Source: an uncultured Oscillospiraceae bacterium (lineage in GTDB: Bacteria > Bacillota > Clostridia > Oscillospirales > Oscillospiraceae). Taken from it: 64,000 nt of DNA. The position numbers and the translations under genes are program-made. Numbering within the stretch: the stretch's first letter is position 1; every line of letters begins with the position of its first letter. The stretch lies in NCBI GenBank assembly GCA_910587255.1, contig CAJUKT010000048.1, forward strand, positions 62,001-126,000, in the 5' to 3' direction. Under the pieces are notes generated by a model. It was not told the DNA's origin. It made no database searches and saw only the letters and a list, made by a program, of their open reading frames with translations. Below, one piece after another: positions 15,264 to 24,124 of the stretch.

Positions 15264-16145
15264 TTACTTGTGAATCTCGTCCTGGAAGAACTCCAAAGCC
15301 TCCTTGTCGGTGGCCCCCTTGTGGACGATCATGGACACCGCCTGGGCCATGGCCACGGGATGGGTGCTCTGGAAGATGTTCCGGCCCATGTCCACGCCGT
15401 GGGCGCCCTTCTGGATGACGCCATAGGCCAGCTTCAGCGCGTCCGGCTCGGACAGCTTCTTGCCCCCGGCCACCACGATGGGCACCGGGCAGGCGGCCAC
15501 GACCTCCTCAAAGTTTTCGCAGTCGTAGGTCTTGACCACCTGGACGCCCATCTCGGCGATGATGCGGGTGGCCAGCTTGAAGAAGCGGTCGGTGCGGGCC
15601 ATATCCTTACCCACGGCGCACACGCCCATGGTGGGGATGGAGTAGCGCATACCGGCGCTGATGACCTGGTTAAGGTTATCCAAGCTGGACAGCTGGCCGT
15701 CCGCCCCGATAAAGGTCTGCACCGCCATGCAGTCGGCGTTCATGCGGATGGCGTCCTCAATGTCCACCGCCACCACCTCATGGCTCAGGTCATCCTGGAG
15801 CATGGAGGAGCCGGAGGTCACCCGCAGGGCCACGCTCTTTACAATCTCGGGGGGGACGCAGGTGCGCAGCGCGCCCCGGGTGCCCATAAAGCAGTCCACA
15901 TAGGGGGCCAGCTGGGGCAGCAGCAGGTCAAGGCGCTCCAGCCCGGCGGTGGAGCCCATGAAGTAGCCGTGGTCAAAGGCAAACATGACGGTATTGCCGC
16001 TCTCGGGGTTGAAGATGTTGGCCATGTGCTTCTTCATGCCCCAGTCCAGGCTGTTGATGCCCTTGAGGAAAAAGCCCTTCTGATTGGCGAAGGGGATGTC
16101 TACGTGGTAGTCCTTGGACACCTTCAGACCTTCCAAATCAGCCAT
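15264..16145 (-). CDS. lsrF: 3-hydroxy-5-phosphonooxypentane-2,4-dione thiolase (LsrF)
   Basis: This 293-residue DhnA-type class I aldolase-fold protein performs the last step of phospho-AI-2 breakdown, moving an acetyl group from phospho-HPD to CoA. Signatures include VMFAFDHGYFMGSTAGLE, GTRGALRT, VQVVKTYDCENF (probable Schiff-base lysine strand), VVAGGKKLSEPDAL and GVDMGRNIFQS. The start at 16145 follows AAGGAGGATAT; an upstream extension is rejected. It is the last gene of the lsrACDBF operon. LsrG, which normally supplies its substrate by isomerising phospho-DPD, is not encoded in the window. Confidence 0.9.
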   Translation of the reverse strand: MADLEGLKVSKDYHVDIPFANQKGFFLKGINSLDWGMKKHMANIFNPESGNTVMFAFDHGYFMGSTAGLERLDLLLPQLAPYVDCFMGTRGALRTCVPPEIVKSVALRVTSGSSMLQDDLSHEVVAVDIEDAIRMNADCMAVQTFIGADGQLSSLDNLNQVISAGMRYSIPTMGVCAVGKDMARTDRFFKLATRIIAEMGVQVVKTYDCENFEEVVAACPVPIVVAGGKKLSEPDALKLAYGVIQKGAHGVDMGRNIFQSTHPVAMAQAVSMIVHKGATDKEALEFFQDEIHK

Positions 16146-16199
16146 AAATATATCCTCCTTGTATCGGTGAATTGTCAGCGGCGGGAACATGTGCCCCCG

Positions 16200-16263
16200 C
16201 TCCCAAAGAAGCGCCGCAAAGCCAGCGCCCCTTTGGGAGCGGAGCGGGGCCGCGCCCCGCTCC
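16200..16263. repeat. Intercistronic hairpins between lsrB and lsrF
   Basis: CTCCCAAAG (16200-16208) pairs with CTTTGGGAG (16231-16239), and GGAGCGGGGC (16241-16250) with GCCCCGCTCC (16254-16263) around a CGC loop. They follow the binding-protein gene and probably stabilise its message or reduce read-through into lsrF. Confidence 0.65.
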
Positions 16264-16298
16264 GCCGTGGTTCTCAGATCACAACCGCAGACGACCTC

Positions 16299-17465
16299 TT
16301 AGAAGTCGTAGTTGTTCATGGTCTCGGCGTTGAAGACGGCGCGCTCGGGGAGCAGCACCACGCCGTTATTGGTGTCGGCGGTGGTATCGTCAGGATTCAG
16401 ACAGTTGTTGGGCATGACCTCAACGGAGCCGATGCCGGGCACGTCGATGGTGTCGCCCACCTTCACGTCGTTGCCGGCGGCGATGTAAGCGGCCACATAG
16501 CAACCCAGGGCGCCCTGCACCTTGCAGTCCCACAGACCCCAGTTGTGCAGGATGTTGGCGGTGCAGTAGGGCTTAATGGCGTTGGGGGTGGCGAAGCCGG
16601 TGATGGTCACGTCGTCCTTGGTCAGGCCGGCCTGCTGCGCGGCCTCCAGCTGGCCGGGAAGGGCGGTGGAGTCGTTGCAGATGATCAGGTCGATGTCGGC
16701 ATGGGCGGCCAGCACGGCCTTGCCGATGGTGACGGACTTCTCAGCGTCCTGCTCGGAGTAGTAGTTGTCGGGCTGGACGTTCTCCCAGTTGGGATACTTC
16801 TCCTTGATGATCTTCTCGCCCTCCACCTGCCAGGAGTTCTGGTCGGTGACGGTGGCCTGGGAGTAGTGCCAGCAGTACTTCACGGGGTCCTTCTCGGGGT
16901 CCACGCCGCGGGCCTTCAGACCCTCGACGGACAGATCCACCAGCATCTGGCCCAGCACCTCGGGGGTGCCCTGGGAGACCATCAGCGCACGGTCGCCGGG
17001 CTTGGAGTCAGAGTCCCAGGTGGAGACAGCGATACCCGCAGCCTGGGCGGCCTGGAGGGCGTCGGCCACACCGGCGGCGTCCACGGTGGAAATGCAGATG
17101 GCGTCCACGCCCTTGGAGATGGCGTCGTTGATGCACTGCACCTGGTCAGCCACGGTGGCGTTGGGGGAGCCGATGTAGTCCACGGTGATGCCCCAGTCCT
17201 TGGCGAACTCCTGGGCGCCGGTGTTGGCCACCTCAAAGAAGGCGTTGCCGCTGACTTTGGGGATGAAGGCCACGGTCTTGCCCTCGACGGAGCCGCCCGC
17301 AGGCGCGGGGTCATTATTGTCCTCGTTCCCGGGCGCCTTGCTCTCCTCCACAGGGGCGGAGCTCTCGGGAGCCTTGGACTCTTCGCCGGTCTTTTCGCCG
17401 CAGGCGGCCAGGGCGAAGATCATGCACAGGGACAGAAGCAGCGCTACGAGTCTTTTCACTTTCAT
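16299..17465 (-). CDS. lsrB: AI-2 binding lipoprotein LsrB
   Basis: This 388-residue periplasmic-binding-protein-fold lipoprotein has a signal peptide with lipobox LAAC (Cys22) followed by an acidic Ser/Pro/Glu-rich linker. The ligand residues reported for LsrB can be aligned: Lys in VAFIPKVSG, Asp in TWDSDSKP, Asp-Gln in VTDQNSWQVE, and Pro/Ala in GFATPNAIKPY. It should deliver AI-2 (DPD, probably the non-borated form) to LsrACD. It sits fourth in the operon, separated from lsrD by two hairpins. Retention of all six ligand positions supports AI-2 over another pentose. Confidence 0.9.
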   Translation of the reverse strand: MKVKRLVALLLSLCMIFALAACGEKTGEESKAPESSAPVEESKAPGNEDNNDPAPAGGSVEGKTVAFIPKVSGNAFFEVANTGAQEFAKDWGITVDYIGSPNATVADQVQCINDAISKGVDAICISTVDAAGVADALQAAQAAGIAVSTWDSDSKPGDRALMVSQGTPEVLGQMLVDLSVEGLKARGVDPEKDPVKYCWHYSQATVTDQNSWQVEGEKIIKEKYPNWENVQPDNYYSEQDAEKSVTIGKAVLAAHADIDLIICNDSTALPGQLEAAQQAGLTKDDVTITGFATPNAIKPYCTANILHNWGLWDCKVQGALGCYVAAYIAAGNDVKVGDTIDVPGIGSVEVMPNNCLNPDDTTADTNNGVVLLPERAVFNAETMNNYDF

Positions 17466-17490
17466 GTTTTCATACCTCCATAGATATTTT

Positions 17491-17554
17491 ATATTCAGGG
17501 GCGAAGCCCCGGAATATACCGTTCTCTTATTCCAAAGGCGCAGCCTTGGAATAA
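17491..17554. repeat. Two hairpins between lsrD and lsrB
   Basis: ATATTC-A-GGGGC-GAA-GCCCC-G-GAATAT (17491-17517) and TTATTCCAA-A-GGC-GCA-GCC-TTGGAATAA (17527-17554) occupy the gap. Such hairpins usually protect the downstream binding-protein message from upstream decay, giving excess LsrB over permease. Confidence 0.65.
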
Positions 17555-17559
17555 ATTTT

Positions 17560-18624
17560 TCACGCGCCCGCCCTGCTCTTTTTTTTCGGGCGCAGCCTGC
17601 CCAGCCATGCGGCCACCGCCGGGTTCCCGGCCACGGCCCGGCCCACCACCACCACTACCAGCAGCACGCCGATGGGGATGTCCAGATACTGCTTATTGAT
17701 GCCGAAGCACAGCGGCATGCCAAAGCGCAGCAGGGTGATGGCCACAGCCGCCAGGGTGGTGCCGATGACGGAGCCCTTGCCGCCGGTGGACAGGGTGCCC
17801 CCCAGCACGCAGGCGGTGATAATCATCATGGTGAAATTGCCGCCCAAATCGGACTTGGCGATGCCCAGCTGGGAGGTCATCACCACGCCGGTGATCCCTG
17901 CGGCCAGACCGGACAGGATGTAGGTGCTCATCACCACCGCCCGGGCGTTGATGCCGGAGTACTCCGCCGCCTGGGGATTGACCCCCACCAAAAACACCTT
18001 GCGGCCATACTTGCTCCTGTGGAGCAGCAGGTAAGCGCACAGGAGCATCAGCAGGAAAATAACGATGGGCAGGGGCACAACGCCGAACAGGGTGGTCTTG
18101 GCCAGGGCCTTGAAGCCGTCCGGGAAACCGCTGATGCCGTTGTAGGCGGCAGTGCCCGACAGGGTGGACACCAGCAGCGCCAGTCCCCCGTACAGGAAGG
18201 AGCCGCCCAGGGTGACCACCATGGCCTGCACGCCGCAGTAGGCCACGAAGAAGCCGGACAGCGCTCCGCACAGGGTCGCCACCACCACGCCCAGCACGGC
18301 GGCGGCCCATATGTTCATGCCGAAGCCCTGCCACCCCACCCCGATGACGATGGAGGTGAAGCCTACGATGGCACAGGACTGGATATCAATGCCCCCGGTG
18401 ATCATGACGAAGGTGACGAAAATGGAGATGCACCAGATGGGCAGGTCGCCCACCGCAGCCATAAAGACGCGGTTCAGCGAGAGGAATTTCCCATTGGCCG
18501 CACCGAACACCCCGCACTCCACCAGCAGCAGCGCCAGCAGAAACAGGTTCCAGCGGAAATTTGGGCCGCTCCACAAACGGCGCAGGCCGTTTTGGACGCC
18601 CAGCTTGGAGGAAGTACCGCTCAT
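17560..18624 (-). CDS. lsrD: AI-2 ABC transporter permease LsrD
   Basis: This 354-residue BPD_transp_2 family permease (ribose/AI-2 type) has about ten hydrophobic segments. The ITGGIDIQSCAIVGFTSIVIGV segment and the EAA-like loop VFLVGVNPQAAEYSGI contact the ATPase. GGTLSTGGKGSVIGTTLAAV is typical of sugar permeases near the C-terminus. A basic tail RPKKKSRAGA ends the protein. Its ATG overlaps the lsrC stop by four bases. LsrC/LsrD naming follows operon order. Confidence 0.88.
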   Translation of the reverse strand: MSGTSSKLGVQNGLRRLWSGPNFRWNLFLLALLLVECGVFGAANGKFLSLNRVFMAAVGDLPIWCISIFVTFVMITGGIDIQSCAIVGFTSIVIGVGWQGFGMNIWAAAVLGVVVATLCGALSGFFVAYCGVQAMVVTLGGSFLYGGLALLVSTLSGTAAYNGISGFPDGFKALAKTTLFGVVPLPIVIFLLMLLCAYLLLHRSKYGRKVFLVGVNPQAAEYSGINARAVVMSTYILSGLAAGITGVVMTSQLGIAKSDLGGNFTMMIITACVLGGTLSTGGKGSVIGTTLAAVAITLLRFGMPLCFGINKQYLDIPIGVLLVVVVVGRAVAGNPAVAAWLGRLRPKKKSRAGA

Positions 18625-19646
18625 TGCTCCGCAGCCTCCTTTCCGCCGGCGGGGGCGTTGGTCCGGGCAGCCAGGCGGGCATGCCGGTTGCGGACGGCGG
18701 CCCGGCGCTGTACCAGGGCGTCCACCACCACGATGGTGATGAGGATGACGCCGGTGATGGCGCTGTCGAAGTTGGAGGAGAAGCCCATGAACACCAGCAG
18801 GGCGCTGATGGAAGCCATGATGACCGCGCCCACTCCCGCGCCCACCACGCTGCCCACGCCGCCGGACAGGCTGATGCCGCCCAGCACGCAGGCGGCCACC
18901 GCCTTCATCTCATAGCCGTTGCCCGACTGGGAGGTGACCTGGCCCGCGCGGCTGGCGAAGAGGATACCCGCCACGGCGCACAGCATACCGCAGATCACGT
19001 AGGCCAGCACCTTGGTGCGGGTGGCGGGGATACCCACCAGCTCCGCGCCGCCGGCGTTGTCGCCCACGGCGATGAAATAGCGCCCCCGCTTGGTGCGGGT
19101 CAAAACCCCATGGATGGCCGCCGCCGCCAGCAGCACACAGAAGAAGCACACCGTCAGCGGGAGGCCGAACAGGGCATAAGAGGAGGCCCCCTTGAACGCA
19201 ATGGGCAGATCGGTAACCTGCTTGGTGCCCACCTGGAGATACATCAGCCCCCGGAGAATTCCGTTGGTGCCCAGGGTGAAAATGAGGGACGGAATTTTCA
19301 TCACCGCCACGCCCCAGCCGTTGATGAGCCCCACCACGGTGCCCATGAGAATGCCGATGAAAAACGCTAAAAACCAGTTTTTCCCGTCCTGGAGCATGGT
19401 GCCCACCACCGCGGCCACCAGGCCCAGGTTAGAGCCCACCGATACGTCGATCTCGCCGATAAAGATGGCAAAGGCCATGGCTACGGCGATGAGTATGTAG
19501 ACCACCGAATCATTAAAGCAGTTGGCCACGTTCCTGCTGTCGGCCAGGAAAGCGGGGTTGATGATCCCCACTACCACAAAGAGGGCCGCCAGGAAGAGAA
19601 GGGCGGTCATCTCCCGGGCTTTCAGAACTTTTTTTACCGCGTTCAT
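18621..19646 (-). CDS. lsrC: AI-2 ABC transporter permease LsrC
   Basis: This 341-residue permease is paired with LsrD. It shows IFIGEIDVSVGSNLGLVAAV, PSLIFTLGTNGILRGL, the coupling loop FIAVGDNAGGAELVGIPATR and GGISLSGGVGSVVGAGVGAV, standard for the ribose/AI-2 permease family. Start and stop both overlap neighbouring genes by four bases, so the A-C-D block is translationally coupled. It forms the heterodimeric membrane channel with LsrD. Confidence 0.88.
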   Translation of the reverse strand: MNAVKKVLKAREMTALLFLAALFVVVGIINPAFLADSRNVANCFNDSVVYILIAVAMAFAIFIGEIDVSVGSNLGLVAAVVGTMLQDGKNWFLAFFIGILMGTVVGLINGWGVAVMKIPSLIFTLGTNGILRGLMYLQVGTKQVTDLPIAFKGASSYALFGLPLTVCFFCVLLAAAAIHGVLTRTKRGRYFIAVGDNAGGAELVGIPATRTKVLAYVICGMLCAVAGILFASRAGQVTSQSGNGYEMKAVAACVLGGISLSGGVGSVVGAGVGAVIMASISALLVFMGFSSNFDSAITGVILITIVVVDALVQRRAAVRNRHARLAARTNAPAGGKEAAEQ

Positions 19647-21175
19647 GCCCCTTTCGCCTCCTGTTCCACGATGCCGAAGGCGGCCGCCGTGAGATTGTCC
19701 TGATTGATATCTTCTTTTTGGAATTCCGCGTTGATCCGGCCCTGGTACATGGTCACCACCCGGTCGGCCAGCTCCACCAGCTCCTCCATATCGCTGGAGA
19801 TGAGCAAAATGGACAGCCCCTGCTCCCGCAGCTGGTGGATGATGCTGTACACATCCCCCCGGGCGGCGGCATCGATGCCCCGGGTGGGCTCATCCAGGAT
19901 AACGATGCCCGGGTTGGTGGCCAGTGAGCGCCCGATGACGATCTTCTGCTGGTTGCCGCCCGACAGGCTGCCCGTCAGCTGGTCGTGGCCGGTGACCTTG
20001 GTACGGAAGTTTTTCACGTACTTCTCCGTGATGTCATACTCCGCCCTGCGGTTGAGCAGCACCTTGCCCAGCGCGCCGCCAAAAAGGCTGGCGCTGGTGG
20101 TGTTGGCCGCCACATCGCAGATCTTGAACAGGCCGTTGAGGTGCCGGTCCTCCGGCACGTAGTTGAGACCCGCGGCGATAACCTGCCGGGTCCGCTTCCC
20201 CGTGATATCCCTGCCGTTGAGCAGCACCCTGCCCCCCAGCGCCTTATCCATGCCGAAAATGGTGGTGGCCATCTCGGTGCGCCCCGCGCCCACCACGCCG
20301 GCCACGCCCAGAATCTCCCCCGGCCACACCTTCAGGCTCACGTCTGAGAAGCCGTAGCCGCTGAAGCCGTCCAGCTCCAGCACTGGGTCCGCCCCGTAGT
20401 CCACCGAGGACTCCACCGCCGCCCGGGCCTGCACGCCCCCCTCGGCATCGGGGGGAAGCAGGCCCTTCACCAGATCCTCGCGGGTAAAGCCGGCCACCGG
20501 GCCCTGGATGGTGATGGCCCCGTCCCGCATGATGGCCACATGGGTGGCAATATCGAACACCTCCGCCAGGCGGTGGGTGATGTAAATGATGCCGATGCCC
20601 TTCTCCCGCAAGTCCCGCACCACTTTAAACAAGCTCTTCACCTCGTCGAAGGTGAGGGCGGAGGTGGGCTCATCCAGGATGAGCAGCCTGGCGTGGCGCA
20701 GGATGCCCCGGAGGATCTCCACCAGCTGCTGCTCGGCGATGGACAGGCTGCTGGCCTTCCGGCCCAGATCCAGGTTCCAGCCAATGTCCGCCATGGTATC
20801 CACAAGCTCCCGGTGCAGCTCCGCCTTGCCCCGGTCAAAGCCGATGGTGATGTTCTCCTCCACATTCATGTTCGGGAAAAGCAGCGGCTCCTGGGGCACC
20901 ATATAAATCCCCCGGGCCAGGGCGTCGGAGGGCCGGTTAAGGGCCACCGCCCCGCCATTCATGGACATATGCCCCTTGTCGTGGCTGTAGATGCCCATGA
21001 TAATTTTCATAAGGGTAGACTTGCCCGCGCCGTTGCCGCCGATCAGGGCCAGCACCTCGCCGGGCATCACGTCCAGATCGATGCCCTTGAGCACGGCGTT
21101 CAGGCCGAAGGACTTGTAAATGCCCCGCACCGAAAGCAGGGGAACGCTGTTCCCCGCGTTTTGGTTGGCTTCCAT
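19643..21175 (-). CDS. lsrA: AI-2 import ATPase LsrA
   Basis: This 510-residue duplicated ABC ATPase is of the sugar-import class. The first domain has Walker A GGNGAGKS, signature LSIAEQQLVEI and Walker B LLILDEPTSAL. The second has the degenerate Walker A GVVGAGRTEM usual for this class, then LSGGNQQK and VILDEPTRGID. It energises uptake of AI-2 through LsrCD. GGGGGAG lies just upstream of the ATG and a near-consensus promoter about 70 bases upstream. First gene of the operon, divergent from lsrR. Confidence 0.9.
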   Translation of the reverse strand: MEANQNAGNSVPLLSVRGIYKSFGLNAVLKGIDLDVMPGEVLALIGGNGAGKSTLMKIIMGIYSHDKGHMSMNGGAVALNRPSDALARGIYMVPQEPLLFPNMNVEENITIGFDRGKAELHRELVDTMADIGWNLDLGRKASSLSIAEQQLVEILRGILRHARLLILDEPTSALTFDEVKSLFKVVRDLREKGIGIIYITHRLAEVFDIATHVAIMRDGAITIQGPVAGFTREDLVKGLLPPDAEGGVQARAAVESSVDYGADPVLELDGFSGYGFSDVSLKVWPGEILGVAGVVGAGRTEMATTIFGMDKALGGRVLLNGRDITGKRTRQVIAAGLNYVPEDRHLNGLFKICDVAANTTSASLFGGALGKVLLNRRAEYDITEKYVKNFRTKVTGHDQLTGSLSGGNQQKIVIGRSLATNPGIVILDEPTRGIDAAARGDVYSIIHQLREQGLSILLISSDMEELVELADRVVTMYQGRINAEFQKEDINQDNLTAAAFGIVEQEAKGA

Positions 21176-21202
21176 TCAAACTCCCCCATTCCTCTTGTCG
21201 CG

Positions 21203-21372
21203 ATGCACAAATGTCCTGAGAAAACAGCTTTTGCTCTTGGCCCTATCATAGAGAATTTTTCTGCGTTTGTCAACAGCGCAGTGCCAATTCCCCCGTGAAT
21301 TTTTTGGCAATTTTCGGCGAAAAACACTTGACCCCCAAGCGAAAAACCAGTCTTTTTGTCGGTCATGCACAA
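21203..21372. promoter_or_regulatory. Candidate LsrR operator half-sites in the lsrA-lsrR intergenic region
   Basis: The octamer ATGCACAA occurs at 21203-21210, between the lsrA promoter and gene, and again at 21365-21372 upstream of the lsrR promoter. The 352-base gap holds no gene. Repetition around divergent promoters suggests a regulator site, but no operator consensus for this LsrR is known to me. Confidence 0.35.
21245..21273 (-). promoter_or_regulatory. Promoter of the lsrACDBF operon
   Basis: On the minus strand TTGACA (21268-21273), 17-bp spacer and TATGAT (21245-21250). It is close to consensus, as expected for an operon controlled by a repressor. Confidence 0.85.
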
Positions 21373-21438
21373 TTATTGCTGGTGTTTTTTGGCGCTTTCC
21401 ACGATTTTACGGAAAATAGCGGAATTCTCCCGCAATCA

Positions 21439-21469
21439 TTTGACAGTGGACACAGGGCGGTGCTATACT
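21439..21469 (+). promoter_or_regulatory. Promoter of lsrR
   Basis: TTGACA (21439-21444) and an extended -10, TGC-TATACT (21461-21469). The spacer is 19 bp, longer than ideal, compensated by the TGN element. Transcription would start near 21476, about 50 bases before lsrR. Confidence 0.7.
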
Positions 21470-21527
21470 ATTGGCACAAGACATTTGCCGGACCAAAAAA
21501 CTTTTGTCGAATTTTGAGGCGGATATC

Positions 21528-22475
21528 ATGGACGAAAAGATCGACAGGCTCAGCAAGGCCGAATATGAGCACCGCCTGATGATCAAGGCGGTGTGGTACT
21601 ACTATATAGAGAACTACACCCAGCAGAACATCTCCCACCTGCTGGGTGTGAGCCGCTCCAAGGTCATTGCCCTGCTGGAGCGGGCCCGGCAGGCGGGGGT
21701 CATCCAGTTCAACGTCCAGCAGGACAGCGGCCGCCGGATGGAGATGGAGCGGGAGCTGCTCACCCGCTACGGCCTGCGGGACGCCTTCATCGTCCCCGGC
21801 GCGTCCACCCTGCCCAGCCCCAACGAGAGCATCGCCCAGGCCGCCGCCATGTACATACTGCGCCGCGCGGCGGACAACGCCTTCATCAACATGGGCTATG
21901 GCGACACCACCAGCCGCATCCTCAACCACCTGGCCATCGCCGCCCAGCTCCCCTTGAATGTGGTCAGCCTGGCGGGGGGCGTAAACTGCTATCTGCCCAA
22001 CACCAACTCCAATGTGTTCAACGCCCGGCTGTACCTCATCCCCTCCCCCCTGCTGCTCTCCAGCGCCGCCGTGCGCGACTCCCTGCGCCAGGAGCCCGAT
22101 GTGGAGGAGATCTTCCGCATGATCCCCCTGTCCAGCATGAGCGTGGTGGGCATCGGCTGTCTCAGCGACCGGGCCACCATCGTAAAAAACGGCATCCTCA
22201 ACAACAACGACTTCACCTTCCTGAAAATGCAGGGGGCGGTGGGCGACGTGCTCAGCCATTTCCTGGACAAAAACGGCCAGGTGGTGTCCCACGACCTGGA
22301 GGGGCGGCTGATGAGCACCCCCATGGACCAGCTCAGGACGCTGGAAAACGTGATCGGCGCGGCGGGCGGGCCGGACAAGGCGGAGGCCATCCTGGCTGTC
22401 CTCCGGGGGGGCTACCTGGACGTGCTCATCACCGACGAGGACACCGCCCAGCTGCTGCTGGAGGCGGAGCCGTAA
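21528..22475 (+). CDS. lsrR: LsrR-type transcriptional repressor (SorC/DeoR-like family)
   Basis: This 315-residue regulator has an N-terminal helix-turn-helix (YYYIENYTQQNISHLLGVSRSKVIALLERA) and a C-terminal SorC sugar-binding domain with FINMGYGDTTSRIL, VSLAGGVNCYLPNTNSN and GVGDVLSHF-like features (VVGIGCLSD, GAVGDVLSHFLD). LsrR represses the lsr genes until phospho-AI-2 binds. It lies divergent from lsrA and directly upstream of lsrK. ATG 21528 is chosen because GAGGCGG lies 5-6 bases upstream. Confidence 0.88.
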   Translation: MDEKIDRLSKAEYEHRLMIKAVWYYYIENYTQQNISHLLGVSRSKVIALLERARQAGVIQFNVQQDSGRRMEMERELLTRYGLRDAFIVPGASTLPSPNESIAQAAAMYILRRAADNAFINMGYGDTTSRILNHLAIAAQLPLNVVSLAGGVNCYLPNTNSNVFNARLYLIPSPLLLSSAAVRDSLRQEPDVEEIFRMIPLSSMSVVGIGCLSDRATIVKNGILNNNDFTFLKMQGAVGDVLSHFLDKNGQVVSHDLEGRLMSTPMDQLRTLENVIGAAGGPDKAEAILAVLRGGYLDVLITDEDTAQLLLEAEP

Positions 22476-22526
22476 TCAAAATTATGGTGACAACCCAATT
22501 TTAATCTATTGTTAGGAGGTATCCCC

Positions 22527-24089
22527 ATGGCGAAATACTTGATGGCGGTGGACGCGGGCACCGGCAGCGTCCGGGCCGTGGTCTTTTCCCTGGACGGGGA
22601 GCAGGTGGGCTGTGTCCAGCGGGAGTGGTCCCACCGGGAGGACCCGCGCTGGCCGGGCAGCATGGACTTCGACTGGGCGCATAATTGGGACCTGGCCCGG
22701 GGCTGCGTCCAGGGCGTGCTGGAGGAGGCGGGCATCGCCCCCGGCGATATCGCCGCCGTGTCCACCACCTGTATGCGGGAGGGCATTCTGCTCTACGACA
22801 AGGACGGCAGCGAAATCTGGGCCTGCGCCAACGTGGACGCCCGCAGCACCGACCAGGTGGGCCAGCTCAAGGAGCTGGACCCCGCGCTGGAGAAGGAAGT
22901 GTACTTAAAATCCGGCCAGACCTACGCCCTGGGGGCCCTGCCCCGCATTTTGTGGGTGCGGGACAACCTGCCGGAGGTCTATGAAAAGACCGCCGCAGTG
23001 GGCATGTTCAACGACTGGCTCATCTACAAGCTCACCGGCAGGCTGGCGGTGGAGCCCAGCAACGGCAGCACCACCGGCATCATGGACCTGCAAAGCCGGG
23101 ATTGGCTGCCGGAAATCGCCGCCAAGTGCGGCCTGCGCACCGATATCTTCCCCCCGGTGGTGGAGTGCGGGACCAATTTCGCCCAGGTGAGCGCAAAGGG
23201 CGCCGCCGACACCGGCCTGCTGGAGGGCACCCCCGTGGTGGTGGGGGGCGGCGACTGCCAGCTGGGCGCCCTGGGCGTGGGGGCGTACAAGGCCAACCAG
23301 GCCGCCGTCTTCGGCGGCAGCTTCTGGCAGTATGAATTCAATACCGACTCCGCCTGCGCCGACCCCGGCTGCCGGGTGCGGGTGAACTGCGCGGCCCTGC
23401 CCGGCCTGTGGCAGTACGAGGCGCTGGCCTTCAAGCCCGGGCTTGTGATGCGCTGGTTCCGGGACGGCTTCTGCCAGGCCGAGGCCGAGGAGGCCCGCCG
23501 CACTGGCCGGGATACCTATGACCTAATGAACGAAAAGGCCGCAGATATTCCCGCCGGTTGCTACGGGATGCAGTGCTGCTTCAGCGACACCATGAACTTC
23601 ATCGACTGGAGGCACGCCAGCCCCACCTTTACCAACTTCCTCTTGGAGCCTGAGCGGTTTAACAAATACACCTTCTACCGGGCCATTCTGGAAAATACCG
23701 CCCTGCTGGTGCGCAGCCATATCGAGCTGGTGAAGGATGCCACCGGCCACGAGCCCGACGAGCTCATCTTCGCCGGCGGCGCGGCCAAAAGCCCCCTGTG
23801 GAGCCAGATTGTGGCCGATGTCACCGGCAAGCCGGTGAAGGTGCCCGTGGTCAAGGAGGCCACCGCCCTGGGGGCCGCCATTCTGGCCGGCGTGGGCGTG
23901 GGTCTGTACGCCAATGTGGAGGACGCCGTGTCGCGCACCGTCAAGTGGGACCGGCAGTTCCAGCCCGACCCGTCCGTCAAGGCGGTGTACGATGAGCTGT
24001 ACGGCAATTGGAAGAAGCTCTACCCCGCCCAGCTGGCGCTGTGCGCTCAGGGCGTAACCCGGAACATGTGGATTGCCCCCGGCCTGTGA
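22527..24089 (+). CDS. lsrK: Autoinducer-2 kinase LsrK (FGGY family)
   Basis: This 520-residue carbohydrate kinase has MAVDAGTGSVRAVVFSLDG (phosphate-1 loop), WACANVDARS, VVVGGGDCQLGALG and the FGGY nucleotide motif region ELIFAGGAAKSPLWSQIVADVTG. It phosphorylates DPD so that it is trapped in the cell and can inactivate LsrR. Length and synteny match LsrK rather than xylulokinase or glycerol kinase. TTAGGAGG is 8 bases upstream of the chosen ATG. The downstream cupin gene is 35 bases away and probably co-transcribed. Confidence 0.9.
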   Translation: MAKYLMAVDAGTGSVRAVVFSLDGEQVGCVQREWSHREDPRWPGSMDFDWAHNWDLARGCVQGVLEEAGIAPGDIAAVSTTCMREGILLYDKDGSEIWACANVDARSTDQVGQLKELDPALEKEVYLKSGQTYALGALPRILWVRDNLPEVYEKTAAVGMFNDWLIYKLTGRLAVEPSNGSTTGIMDLQSRDWLPEIAAKCGLRTDIFPPVVECGTNFAQVSAKGAADTGLLEGTPVVVGGGDCQLGALGVGAYKANQAAVFGGSFWQYEFNTDSACADPGCRVRVNCAALPGLWQYEALAFKPGLVMRWFRDGFCQAEAEEARRTGRDTYDLMNEKAADIPAGCYGMQCCFSDTMNFIDWRHASPTFTNFLLEPERFNKYTFYRAILENTALLVRSHIELVKDATGHEPDELIFAGGAAKSPLWSQIVADVTGKPVKVPVVKEATALGAAILAGVGVGLYANVEDAVSRTVKWDRQFQPDPSVKAVYDELYGNWKKLYPAQLALCAQGVTRNMWIAPGL

Positions 24090-24124
24090 GCCCTTGGCCG
24101 ACTTTTGGATTGGAGGAGAATATT

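Noticed and set aside
15207..17483. A 758-codon plus-strand frame across lsrF and lsrB
   Set aside because: It covers two well-supported minus-strand genes and an intergenic hairpin region; translation is Gly/His/Val-rich without motifs.
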